Origin: Linepithema humile
Lineage: Eukaryota; Arthropoda; Insecta; Hymenoptera; Formicidae
Length of the DNA: 64,000 bases
Reading direction: 5' to 3'
Assembly (NCBI RefSeq): GCF_040581485.1
Contig: NC_090131.1
Location: 20,906,532-20,970,531 of the forward strand
Position 1 is the first letter of the stretch. Each line of letters begins with the position of its first letter. Under the pieces are notes generated by a model. It had not been told where the DNA came from. It was given only the letters and a program-made list of their open reading frames with translations, and did no database searches. Of the stretch, positions 36,106 to 47,410 are shown piece by piece. The translations under genes were made by a program, and so were the position numbers.

Positions 36106-36621
36106 TCTCTGAACGAGGTAAATTTCCGTGGTTCGATCAGACGTATATTTGCCGTTACGAAAAACGTGATCGAAAAACGAGCGACGGGGTACTAAAAGGA
36201 AAAGCAACCGATTTCCCGTTGCTTTACGGCGGCAATTAAGCGCGACTTCGCTTCGGAAACCGCAACTAATGCTTGCCTCTATTCGATCCTGAAGCTTCAT
36301 TTGCTGCTCACGCGTTCAATGACACCGTTGCCACTTTGATCTCGAGCACTTACGAAAGTGAGATTGCTCGCTCTGTGATCGTTGGCATTTATAGCAGATA
36401 ACTGTTCAACTGCCGTGATTTATCGAAATGCATTGCGTATAGTCGGAAAATACTATGTAACAATCTCAACAGAGTTTAAGAAATAATATTCTTCAAAATG
36501 CATATTTCATTGTTTTGTAACCATTTAATTGTTACATTGCCATTTATGACAATTGAATGCAATCGTTTTTCCATTGAAATATACGTATGGAATTACCTAC
36601 AGTTAATCAATTTCTGTGCAG

Positions 36622-36799
36622 TGCCGAAGGTGGAAATAGTCGATGAGCACGGTGCCACGGCTGGTGACAAGTTCTACAAAGCAGGTAGTACAATAGAACT
36701 GAAGTGTGTAGTCAGCAATATACCGCAACCGACTGGCTATGTCACATGGCGGCACGGATCCCGTACATTGAATTACGACACGACTCGGGGTGGCATCAG
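36622..36799 (+). CDS. dpr: dpr-family exon: first half of Ig domain 2
   Basis: Internal exon of 178 bp in the same gene as 5458-5671. Its first two bases complete a valine codon opened by G5671, giving an uninterrupted ...LAVS-VPKVEIVDEHG join. Counting that valine as residue 1: linker and A strand VPKVEIVDEHG at 1-11; KAGSTIELKC at 20-29 with C29 the B-strand cysteine of a C2-type Ig domain; VTWRHG at 41-46 with the core tryptophan W43; and LNYDTTRGGI at 50-59, typical of Dpr Ig2. The exon ends with AG before a consensus GTGAGT donor at 36800, so one more base is needed; a serine there would match the usual RGGIS. The F-strand cysteine and C-terminus are on later exons. The VDEHG...YKAGSTIEL style reminds me of the Drosophila dpr14/dpr18/dpr20 group, but paralogue assignment from memory is uncertain. 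Confidence 0.95.
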
Positions 36800-37798
36800 G
36801 TGAGTTGTAGATAAGGTAACATTTTAGTATTACGAATACTCTGCAGCACTGCCATTGTAGTCGATAATGTGCCAACTGATAGTTATGGGAGAGGAATTTT
36901 AATCCGTATTCGTGTCGTTTCGTTATGCACCACCTATACGGGCAATAATTATTGCGCTACGCTTAGATGTAGTTAATTAACATTCCAGCAATTTGGCTGG
37001 CGGACGCTTGATAGTTTATGCAGTCTGCATAGATATTCTAATTGCTCCGATAAAGAATGATACGTCCGGTGAATTTTGAAAGGCTTTCATTAAAGTTCCC
37101 CAGCCGATGGTCAACAGTTGCGGCGGCTTCCGCTGTATGTGACCTAATTGGTTATAGATATGACGCGGCATTCATGAATTTCAAGCGGCACTTCAAACAG
37201 TATTTGATTTTGTCGGTTTTGTAAAAGCGATTTTTCAATCAGCCGTTTCTATCAATAAACCAATTTCGAATTTTCCTCAGGCATGGTATACATATTCTCT
37301 TTGTCTTCGACGCATTTATTTTATCTATTTTAACTATGATCGGTTAATTCACTTCACACTTTTGATTGTTTCGGAATAAATGTAGTGTCAATATAGCGGT
37401 GCTCGGAAAATCTCTGTACGACAAATTAGCAATATCGAGATAGCGGTGTTGAGGTTGAAAGAAAGGGTGCAGTGAGGCGTTCGGAGACTGTTGACAATTT
37501 AATCACCCTCGAAAACGCTCGATTATAGTGGTCCGACACATGATGAACGAGCGCGCTGCTTGTGCCAAACGCAGGCAGCGAAGCTTTGAATAAAACATAC
37601 AAAACTTTCAATCAACCGGGATCGCAGGTACGATTAAAGACCGGTTAACACAAATTAGCAATTGTGGGAATTATTTTGAAGTGATTAATAAGTCTCATTA
37701 TTTATTTTGTAAAATTGAAGCACAATTTGGAGTAAAATTGGAGTACAATTAAATAACCGATTAAATCTATTCAACAATAAATCCGCTTTTTCAAGTTC

Positions 37799-37856
37799 AT
37801 TCAAGAGAAGAGAATTTTAATTGAAGAGAATTTTTATTCAAGAGAATTTTAATTGA
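37799..37856. repeat. Short tandem repeat, about 20 bp unit
   Basis: Three imperfect copies containing AGAGAATTTTAATTGA or AGAGAATTTTTATTCA in a row. Confidence 0.7.
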
Positions 37857-38916
37857 TTAATCAAATCTATCTCGATATCCGACTAAAAATTTTTTTAATA
37901 TAAAATAACAATTTATTTTTTTCAGTAAAAATTTAAGTAATATTTACGTAGCATTTATAACGGTTTTGCATTTTGGAAGATATTACATGTACATTCTATC
38001 ATTTTTAACACAAGCTTAACTTTTTCATTTACATATTTGAAATTCGTGCAAAAATATTACGCGATTATTTAAGCAGCGCTTTCTAGAAATTTGCATAAAA
38101 GATTGCTTTCATAAATCAAAATTATACCTACAAATGTCACGCACGGGCCATAAGACGTAACAACCGTTTTTATTCGCTCGGAGTGGGTGCATGTGCGAGC
38201 GATGTGATATTATGTGGGAATCAGAACAGCGTACGGGATGCGTACGCAATTTATCGAGAACATTCTATTACACTTTGATTGCTCCCGGGAGGCGTTTTGC
38301 GAGATCGTTTAACCGAACGCGTCAAATGCAGCGCTGCAAATAAACGACGCTCGATCGCGCCATGTCGTCTATCGTGATTGCTAAATCCTATCGTATCGCT
38401 GTGCATCGGCTTCTCTCATTTAATGAGCTATTATGAAAAGACTATCACGTCTCGTGAATTGCACTCTCGCTATATTCTGAAAACATTTTCGTAGGGATTT
38501 TCACAGTGGATTATATTCGCACACAGCGCAGAAAAATTAATCGAATCTCGCTATTTATAACATAATCCTTCACATAACTTCAATTAATTGGCCAAATCCG
38601 CTATGCTTTCTTACGTGTCTGGACGCAGTCAAGTTTTTTTCTTACCATTACCATTACATTTCAAATTGACGTATTTATATCTTTCCTTATCTAACTACAC
38701 GGCTTGTATTTCTATGTACTTGTTAATGCGAAAACTCTCACTGGCTTCACGTTTAACGACTAAGGATGCAAGGTTGATATAGTAGGCGGTACATCGGCGA
38801 AGTTAGTTAGCAGTATAACGTTATTACGCTCTCCTGCACGTAGTATTACACTTCACTGTCTCTAGTGCTTCGTACGTAGCTTGCCCCGACCTCCTGTCTA
38901 TTACTCTTCACCTTGG

Positions 38917-38965
38917 GCACTCCCCTAAGTTGGTCAAGTCCGTGAGTGCATGCCTCGAGCATGCA
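38917..38965. repeat. Overlapping short inverted repeats
   Basis: GCACTC at 38917-38922 pairs with GAGTGC at 38944-38949, which overlaps a near-palindrome TGCATGCCTCGAGCATGCA at 38947-38965. The surrounding 200 bp has a base composition unlike the AT-rich intron around it. It is not a tRNA: no T-loop or anticodon arrangement is visible. Confidence 0.5.
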
Positions 38966-40930
38966 TGGCCAATGCGATGCCGGGCTTAACATAATCAAGC
39001 AGTCGAGGTAACAGGGAAATCGGTGATAATGAAATAACAGTTCATGTATGTACAGAACTTCCAGTAGTGGTGTGCAATTAGAGAAATTTTTTAATGCTCT
39101 GCAGCGCGGAGCTCGCTGAAATAATTTTAACTACTATGGCAATATATTACGAGACGCTTGTTCCAACTGTACAATATATCAAACTAGTAAAATAATCCAC
39201 GTTATTTAGCAACAACGTATTTTCACTGTAACATATGTTGGTCTTAATCTTGTACTTACGAAAGGATTGCAAATGAATTAATATAACTGACGCAGTTGTC
39301 ACAACCGATGTCGTCTGACATTAATTACCATTAATTATATAGTTTAACGTCATTTATAACAGCTTCAAAATTTCCGAACGTCGAAAGCATTTGTAGAAAT
39401 ATTGGATTGTTGAGCCTCGTGAAATCAATAATCGCTGTGCTCCATTTTCTATAGAAATAAGAGAACGGTAAAGATCGAACGTTGTTTCAGTTTAATAATG
39501 GATTTCAAGTTAATACGTTGTAATAAGATCGCTGATAAATATAGAGTGAAATACATTGCATCGCGTGGTTGCACACAGGAGTGTCACATTGTTGGTTGGT
39601 GCCCAGATCGCTTGTCTGTAGCAATGAAACGTGCGGGCTGATCCATTACTCGGCAAATCAATTAGGACACAGGCGCAACCAGCGTCGTACTGTAGAAAAA
39701 AAGCGTGACGAAAACAAAGCGTTTAATCGGATTTTGTTTTATCGGCTGTACACGCTGAAGCCACCGTGGCAAATATTTCATAGTAACAAGGGGAGACACC
39801 GTGGTTCTCCTCTTTTTTATATCAGTGTCCGCGATAAAATAGGCCCCATATTTCAAAATTCTATTCCGGTCGCGGCTTTTTGTTATTCTCTTTCCGGAAT
39901 AACATCGCTGAAATGTCGACGTTATTACTCGGCCTTCTGCCTGATACCTGAAAGATTTAAAGAGAAAGTAGTATAAGTCAACCATAAAATATACATCTAC
40001 AGTATTTAATATTTCCATTTGTTAATGTTAGAAGCTCTCCCAAAATATGATAAAATCTCTTTAAAATAAATTGTAGTTTCTGAAAGAGATAAAATTTTCT
40101 CGTAAAATCAGATATAAAGTAAATATTAAATTCAGAAATTTGTTTTTAAAATAAAAAATGCTGATCAAAATTATTAAGAATTAATTTAAATTGTTTTAAT
40201 ATAATATAACCTTATTACGTTATATTAGCTCATTATACTCATTATCTAGTTAAATATTGCACAATTGTATTATTGGATTTTGTATTTATAAATATGAAAT
40301 GATAATTTTATCAATATATGTATAGTCAGAGATTGTGACATTTCTGGTCACAGGGATATTTACCTTAGTATGAAATAAATAATCATCATATAAAATGAGA
40401 TCAAAAATAGAATTTTTAATTACATCGTAATAATTGCTTATTTTCGAAAACTAAAATTGATATAAAAGAGATATGGTTATACAGACTGTTCCTTCGATCA
40501 AAAGTTTGTGCCCTCCGTAAACTTTTATGGAACTTACGGGATGACTTCTTCATGGCATTTCTCTGCAGAGTGGGTCGCTGTATATGCATCGCATGCTGCG
40601 GTTTTGCGACATAACAGAGGGGTGACTGTACAGAATATGTTATAAATAAATACCGCGTGTTCGTGAAGTTTTTTCGTGTTGGCGTCCACCGGCGCGATTT
40701 AACTTTTAAGTTGCCCTTATTTTCCATCGTATTCCACGCTGCGCTCGAATATATAAGAAGAGATTCTTAGAAAAATGAAAATAAATTTTACGTTGTACGA
40801 GCTGAACTTACAGATTTTTAGAAATTGAAATAGAAAGTTATAAAATATTTGCTAATTGTACATGCTTGAGAAAGAGACAGTTATCTGTCGATACAATTTT
40901 TGTTCAAAGTAACGTGAATTAAATTTGTTA

Positions 40931-40963
40931 TATTTTAGTCACATTTTAGTCACATTTTAGTCG
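40931..40963. repeat. Three copies of an 11 bp unit
   Basis: ATTTTAGTCAC is repeated in tandem; the last copy reads ATTTTAGTCGC. Confidence 0.9.
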
Positions 40964-43900
40964 CATTGATATAATATTTATGCTAAAAAAATAAATTGAT
41001 CGTGACTGGTCTAAAAAGGATATAAAGTTATAATTGTTAGTGGCAACGCGTTTTTGTTCCTAGACGATAATAATGACCGCACAAACTTTTCCATAATTTT
41101 ATAAAAGTTTTCTACAAAGTGCGATTAAGGTGGAACGGGCGCTTTCCTAAAGTCCGACCTGCTTCTCATTAAAGACGGTGTTTATTGGAATTGTTGTGCA
41201 TCCTCTTTTGCATTTTTATGGATAATTCTTGGCGGTAACATCGTCCGCTGCTCGTTCTTCTCACTTCTCGTCATGTAGTATCGTATTTTCACGTTGGCAG
41301 ATCGTTCGCAGCGCAATGAGCCATTAATGAGAACACGAATGAATATTCATAGCGCTTGTAATAAAATGTCATAATCTTATACTTCAACTAAAAAAAAAGA
41401 GGAACGCTGTTTTCATGCATTTTATAAAAACAGCCAGCAGAGAAATACAGAAAAACGAATCTCATTTACGCGACCGCTAGTAATAAAATAATTAAGCACG
41501 CGTCGTGAATTTAATTTGTGTGTAAGTAACTGCGTTTGCAATACGATCTACTGCGTACTACGATGCATGAATATCGAATAGATACGAGAAACAAAAAACT
41601 GCACAACATCAGTTAATTTATGACTGACATACACACATGCGCCAGTAATGTGCAAATTAACTGAATAAGGATTTATATTTATACAGTTTTAGGGGCGAGA
41701 GTGATATAAAGGAAGTACATCGTATTTTTTACCTTGTGTTATTGTATGACTATATTTTGCGTTTATTTCTTTTGCATTGAAACACTATTATAATAACAAA
41801 ATAGTTATTTGTAGAAATTACAATAGTTTTACATTAAATTAAATCTTTACATGAATTTCTGCCGCGAGTATTCTCACTTTGCTATTGTCAATTATATAAT
41901 TTAGTTAAGTTTGACAACGTTCAAAAGTTAATTTGCCAAGTTTATTAATTATGATGCTGCCCTAATTTGAGCATTAATAGCTGTGATCCTATGGCAAATC
42001 ACGCGCCACGGTTCGAAAATATTCTCACTGGCTGAACGTTTTGGCGGAATTCCAAAGTAATTAGCAGTATTTTCGCGCAAAGTGGTTTCCGACAATATCA
42101 CAGATATTTTCTATGTTTTATCTTATTTTGGCGTTGTGGGTGATAAAATGATACGATTTCCTTCTGCGGACTTTTCTTATTATTGTTTTGTAATCAATTT
42201 CGTAATCGTAAGTATTGATTGAATTTAACTCAGAGAATGTTACATCGGTTAAACATGGCCTCGACATTTAACAAATTAACATATTAGCAAATTGAGCATG
42301 TGATCATCATGTGATCATCATGTGCATGATTTCGCCGATCTCGGTGCAATTAATCTTTCGCTTACACTAATATATCTCGTGAAGCGACAAGTGACCTACA
42401 TATCTTTTTAAGCGCACGCAGAACTGTTGCGTTGCAATCGATTAATGTAGCGAGTTACTTAATGAGGAACACAAAATCCGATCCGAGCACGTTTTGCTCC
42501 GCGCCTATGCGTTATCAAATCCACGTAAACGAATTACGGCGCGGTTAAATTGTACTGTGTGGAATCGTGTTAATGTGCTTACGAGCGTCGACATTGATTA
42601 CATAAAACATGACGCAACCGTGCCTATTTTTTTACTTCGTTTTATTTTTGAAGTAACATTTAATTAATTATAATTATAACGTAATAAAAATGCATTTTAT
42701 AACATATTGTTTTTCATATATGCTTTTAACTGAACTTTATGTTCACGTCAGAAAATTTTCACATATCTTTGTATTTTGGGCAAGAATTTTTTACTGTCTT
42801 TACTCTTTCCCTTTTTACAGCCTTTATTCTATAATTACTTAAACACATTATGTAATTATTGTAACACAATTTAATTTAAAACAAGTAACCGTGCTGAATA
42901 TTATTAGTTTGTTGATGCAGCTTTAACGAAGGGTGTCTTCTCCTTATTCACGTAATATTATTATTCATACTGCATTTCGCACTAATTTTCAACGCTTTGT
43001 GTCTCTGTGGAATTAGCCAGAATTTCTCGGTGAAGTCAGGTTGCCACCGCCTTCCGAAATTCTCGAGAAGCCGGCAATTAACAAAATTTACATAGTCCTA
43101 TCGAATAATCGCGTTATCGAGTTGTCGGCAAAGTCCCCGTTGTTCGCGTCTCTTCTAGTTCTACGTTATGAAGATGTGAACTACTTTTCGGAAATTTTTA
43201 CATAAACAGTCGCAATTGCGTTAAATCTTACGAGTAAGAAAGAAAAGGTGCATGCTAAAGTACATCTAAGATCGCAATATATATTGTGCGGGACGCGAAA
43301 CACATCGTTTGTCCGATTATTCACTGTGAAACCTCCTGTCGCTGTATGCGGCATTCAATTATGGACCTCTGGTTCAACATTGCCACGAGGATTTGCCACG
43401 GGAAACGTGTTAGACCCTTCTATAGCTGTAAGTCAGCTCCGTATCCGTTTGATTGATCGTTACTCAACGGGTTTTAGCGGATCGATACCTTGCATGATGC
43501 AGCAAGGACCGCGGCTTAATCGTGATCGTAGTCGGAATAAAGCGCCGCGCTATCATCGATTTTCTTCACGGCTGGCATATTGAGAGTCAAGAGTTTATTA
43601 CTCGATGAATATTTAGACGAAGATATAACGGAGCGCGATATAGAAAAATCGCATTTGCATTTTGCATTAATTTCAAACGTTGGTCATTTATGGGGTTTTC
43701 GAATGGAAAATACCGTCAGAAATAATGTCGCGTTGTTTGGAGAAATAACAAATAATGGACATAGAATACTGTTAATTTTAATCTTACGTCAGATAAGCAC
43801 GTAATCCAATTTCCTTCTACCGGCGAGCGGGACTTAACTCTTGTAGCTACTTTGTATCGAATTTAAAAAAGCTGTGTATCTACTGAAAACTGCATTATAT

Positions 43901-44113
43901 TTTAAGTACTTTTGATAGCAGCAGTAATTAATGGTACATTTAATGGCGCAAAAATTGATAGAAAAAGTTAAAAAAATACACACATTGCTTTAGAACGTCG
44001 ATAACGTACAAGTCAATTTATCAACAGACACACGTGGGCCGAATAAAACTTAACACCGTTCAAGTGTAGCGTCGCGATAACATATTGTGTCGATTTCTTC
44101 GATATTTTTCTGT

Positions 44114-44136
44114 ACACACACACACACACACACACA
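44114..44136. repeat. CA microsatellite
   Basis: CA repeated about 11 times, followed by TACACAC. The His-Thr runs in frames here are artefacts. Confidence 0.95.
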
Positions 44137-46845
44137 TACACACTTACGGTTCTGTTTTCGCCGTAACTCATGTGCGCATCTTGGCACGCCGAGCACATGT
44201 GTATATTTATGCGAGCATATTCGCCGAGAGGAAGAACACGATGCTTCGCCGTCGCGCTCGCCCATTTACGCCGGCTGTGGGCCTTGTTGTATGCCCTTAT
44301 TCGTGTCGCGGATGATTTCCGACAGATGGAACGGGCGGGAACGACGCGCGGAAGGGTAACGAGGAAGCGAAGGAGGCGCGAGTCGGCGACGGAGGGAAAG
44401 TGGGAAAAAGAAAAAAGATGTAAAAAAAAAAGGGAACGAAACAACACAAGTACATCTTTCCTCTCTCGACTTTCCGGGCCGTGTGTATCCGCTCTCGAGC
44501 TGCTCCTGGGGAATTTAATTCCATTTTCAATTTACCTAAACCCCTTTACGCAAACTCTGCGCTACCAACGTCGAGTACTTCCAGACTTTTTCTCCCCTTT
44601 TCTGCGTGCCTTTCGTCCCACCCCGCCGGTACAGAGCCTCTCTTATTCGTTCCTCTCCGTGGCACAGCTTCCTTTCCATTCGAGTTCGCCGAGCGAAAGG
44701 AGGCACACGTTTCCGCCACTTCTTGCCTCTTTTACGAATGTTGCATCGCGCGAGTCTTCGGGTGGGTCCTGAATAAAGCCGCTGAGATGGAGAAAGGCGG
44801 ATCGGGTGCATAGATAGGAAGAGCCACTTGGTTTTAACTGCCTTTTATGCGAAGCTGCCTTTTGGGATTCAGGCGTTTCGGGCGTCCACCTGCAGTTTCC
44901 GACCGCGGATTTTCACCTCCTCGGCTGGAGAAATGTCGCGCGTTAATTAATTCGCGGCATTTTCTCTTCTAGGTCGGCGATTGTCGCTACCTTCCCTCGT
45001 TCCTTTTCTTTCTCATTTCCACTGATCTCCAGCTATTTTGCATTCAACAATTAAATCGAGTTCAATTACTTGTGAAGTTGCATTTCTTGTTGATTATATT
45101 GCTGCCAATTAGCGCATGCATGCAATTACTGGAGGATAATCCTAACCGAATTCCTCGACAATTTCAAGGATAAGCATTCCTCTCACATATGCGTATCCTT
45201 TTGATATATTAATAATTAATATAAAGTCACTGACTTTCGCACTTTCGCACTTAAAATAAAGATTTACAAAAACTGTTACAAATACGAAGTTGGTATTATT
45301 AAAAATGAAGGATTTAAATAGCATAAAACTACGTTCAGATGCATTTTAATATTTTCTGTGAATGAGTTTTTGCTCAGGAAAGTAGACCATCGCAATACAA
45401 CTTGAAAATAAGTAATACTCTTTATAATTTCTACCTCAAATATGTTCAAAATCAAATCAAATTATGTTATTTATTTCGAAAATGGTTGATCTACAAATCC
45501 ATATTGAACTGTCGTTTAATTTAATAGAACTTATGTACTTTGAAAATTTCTACTATTATTTTTTGAACACAGAAAGAAAGGCTTTTTCGTTTAGTTGACA
45601 AAGAAGTGTTGTGCATCGCCTAGAATTTTTCGGAGATTCGCCGGCTGATAGATTTAAAGAGACTTCACCGGCAGGAGAATGTAGAACGAGTGTCTTCCTT
45701 ACACGTAACGGGGACACGTAACAGGCACGCGCGGCAGTTGGACGGACGCGACGTGATCTGTAACAAACGCGTACACTAACTGTAAAGACGCGATTTATAG
45801 CGAGCTGCTTGCGAGACGAGTTCGGTTGGACAAATTCACGAGCGTCGCGGCGCGCATCGTTGCAGTTAGAAGCGCGGGGAGGAAAAAGTTTTTCGTAAAT
45901 TGTAATGGATATTCCATGGTAAACTCGTTAAAGTGAGTATACGATATCGGGAGTCGTGTAACGCCGGCTATTATTGCGTCGAACGGATAGAAACATATGG
46001 TTCTTTTAAGCCATTAATGGCTATGGAATTTCCGGCCCGAGCACGCTCCCTGTCAAGGATGTTTAACGCCGGGCCATTTGCGAATTTTCGTTTCGGTAGC
46101 GTTATTTTTAACGGGCTGTGCTGTTATTGCGTCGCGCCGAAAGAGGCACACGATGATATATAAATACAAATGTCAGCGCGGTCCGACGCGAAGCAAAATA
46201 AATTTCGCCAACATCGCGCGAATAAAAAGTTTCCGTCGGTCGCTGGATCTCCACGCAATTTGATCTTGTGTAAAAACACGGGCCGCTTTCGGATTGTCAA
46301 GTGACATAAATATTCACGATGAACGTTCGGTAAATGATAACTTGTATATCGCCGCGTATCTTTTTGCGGCTGTTATATGTCAATCTATAAGTGCGTCTTT
46401 GTTACACACGTTCGCTCTTACGTACATTTCACGCGCATTTGTCGCGCTTATAAATCAAACTTTATCATCTCGATTATATGAATTATAAAAGTTGATAACA
46501 GCGTAAGAAGTTTCCTTTCTTTTTGTAAAAAGGTTCTCCTTTTTCTTTATTCAACAATCGTCTTTGTGTAAGCGATGAAAACTGCTATTTTCGAGGGAAA
46601 TAATCGCCCTTGCGATCACGTTGTATTACTTGAGGAAGTTTGATACACGGAGAACGTAATGGCCATTATGGTTGCCGCGGGATAAGTTTTATTGCAGTTT
46701 GCGTTTGTAGTCGGCGACAACAGCGAGATTAGGCAACTATGAGCTATGAGATTAAATGCCGAATGTGACCCGTCGCGTAGTTAGCATTCGCAGCATTCAG
46801 TTATAATCTATGACGTTATGCGCGTATATATGCATACAGACAGAC

Positions 46846-46867
46846 ATATATATATATATATATATAT
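46846..46867. repeat. AT microsatellite
   Basis: An alternating A/T tract following CAGACAGAC. Confidence 0.9.
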
Positions 46868-47076
46868 GCACAAACATTGGTTGCAATGCAAATAAGTTCA
46901 GATTTACATAAGATAGATACCTGTATTATCTCGTCGCGCATACAATCTAATTATTTCCTTCTCTGTCCTCCGGTAATTTGGTGAATCGTTTAATTATCAC
47001 GTCTTTGGTAAATATAGAAAATATGACGTAATTTAAGAGCTTATAGGAGACGTCGTATTTTTCGTAAGTAACCTAG

Positions 47077-47410
47077 ATTGCCATAAATTGGCGCTTGCAA
47101 TATTTTTACCATTACGTTTGATCTACCAAATACCGAGATCGCCGATAATTCACTCTGCGTCCCTGAAGGCAAAATAACATTACGTGAGTTCATTTAGCAG
47201 AAATAAACTGTTTCTTTCGCGACTAGATCAATTTGCCATAAATATACATCGGCACATGCGATATTTCCAACATTACGACTACGTTCGATCGACCTGCGAG
47301 ATAACCAATAATTTAGCTCACAGAACGATACGCATCCGTGCTGCTTTAAGCCAAAGTGACATCAAGTGGGTCCATTTAGCGGGAATAAACTGTTTCTTTC
47401 GCGAGTGGTT
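47077..47410. repeat. Diverged tandem duplication, about 154 and 180 bp units
   Basis: The first unit starts ATTGCCATAAAT at 47077 and the second ATTTGCCATAAAT at 47231. Both continue with matching TTCCAACATTACG or TTTACCATTACG and GTTCGATC/GTTTGATC blocks. Both end with a strongly conserved block, CATTTAGC(A/G)(G)AATAAACTG then TTTCTTTCGCGA, at about 47191-47222 and 47373-47404. The ends are much better conserved than the middles. Confidence 0.75.

Larger units (their letters stand above)
5672..36621 (+). other. 30,950 bp phase-1 intron of the dpr gene
   Basis: It starts with GTAAGTG at 5672 and ends with TGTGCAG at 36615-36621. The first base of a valine codon is left on the upstream exon (G at 5671) and the other two (TG) start the next exon at 36622, so the reading frame is preserved. 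Very long introns are usual in Dpr/DIP genes. The intron contains several transposon-like elements, duplications and hairpins listed separately. I see no convincing nested gene in it on either strand. Confidence 0.9.
32151..36621. other. Intron stretch before the second exon
   Basis: AT-rich from 32200 to 33130 with long A and T runs, then mixed. A G/A-rich patch at about 34915-34975 is followed by a GAGCGAGCG-type mini-repeat at about 35065-35090. The hairpins at 33806-33834 and 36085-36105 are listed separately. No gene recognised. Confidence 0.55.
36800..47076. other. Intron stretch with minor tandem repeats
   Basis: AT-rich with GC-richer patches near 44250-44820 and 45620-46160. Small repeats: 37799-37856 (TTCAAGAGAATTTTAATTGA-type, about three copies), 40931-40963 (ATTTTAGTCAC, three copies), 42296-42330 (ATGTGATCATC copies), a CA tract at 44114-44136 and a TA tract at 46846-46867. 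A 200-codon frame at 44170-44772 overlaps frames on both strands and has low-complexity Arg/Lys and Ser/Phe/Pro content; I treat it as chance. Confidence 0.55.

Noticed and set aside
43248..43804. Two nearly overlapping plus-strand frames (111 and 74 codons) resembling a bicistronic pair
   Set aside because: No family resemblance and no reason to expect a bicistronic gene in an insect intron. Chance is simpler.
44170..44772. 200-codon plus-strand open frame
   Set aside because: Low-complexity Arg/Lys then Ser/Phe/Pro-rich content, overlapped by frames on both strands. No family resemblance.
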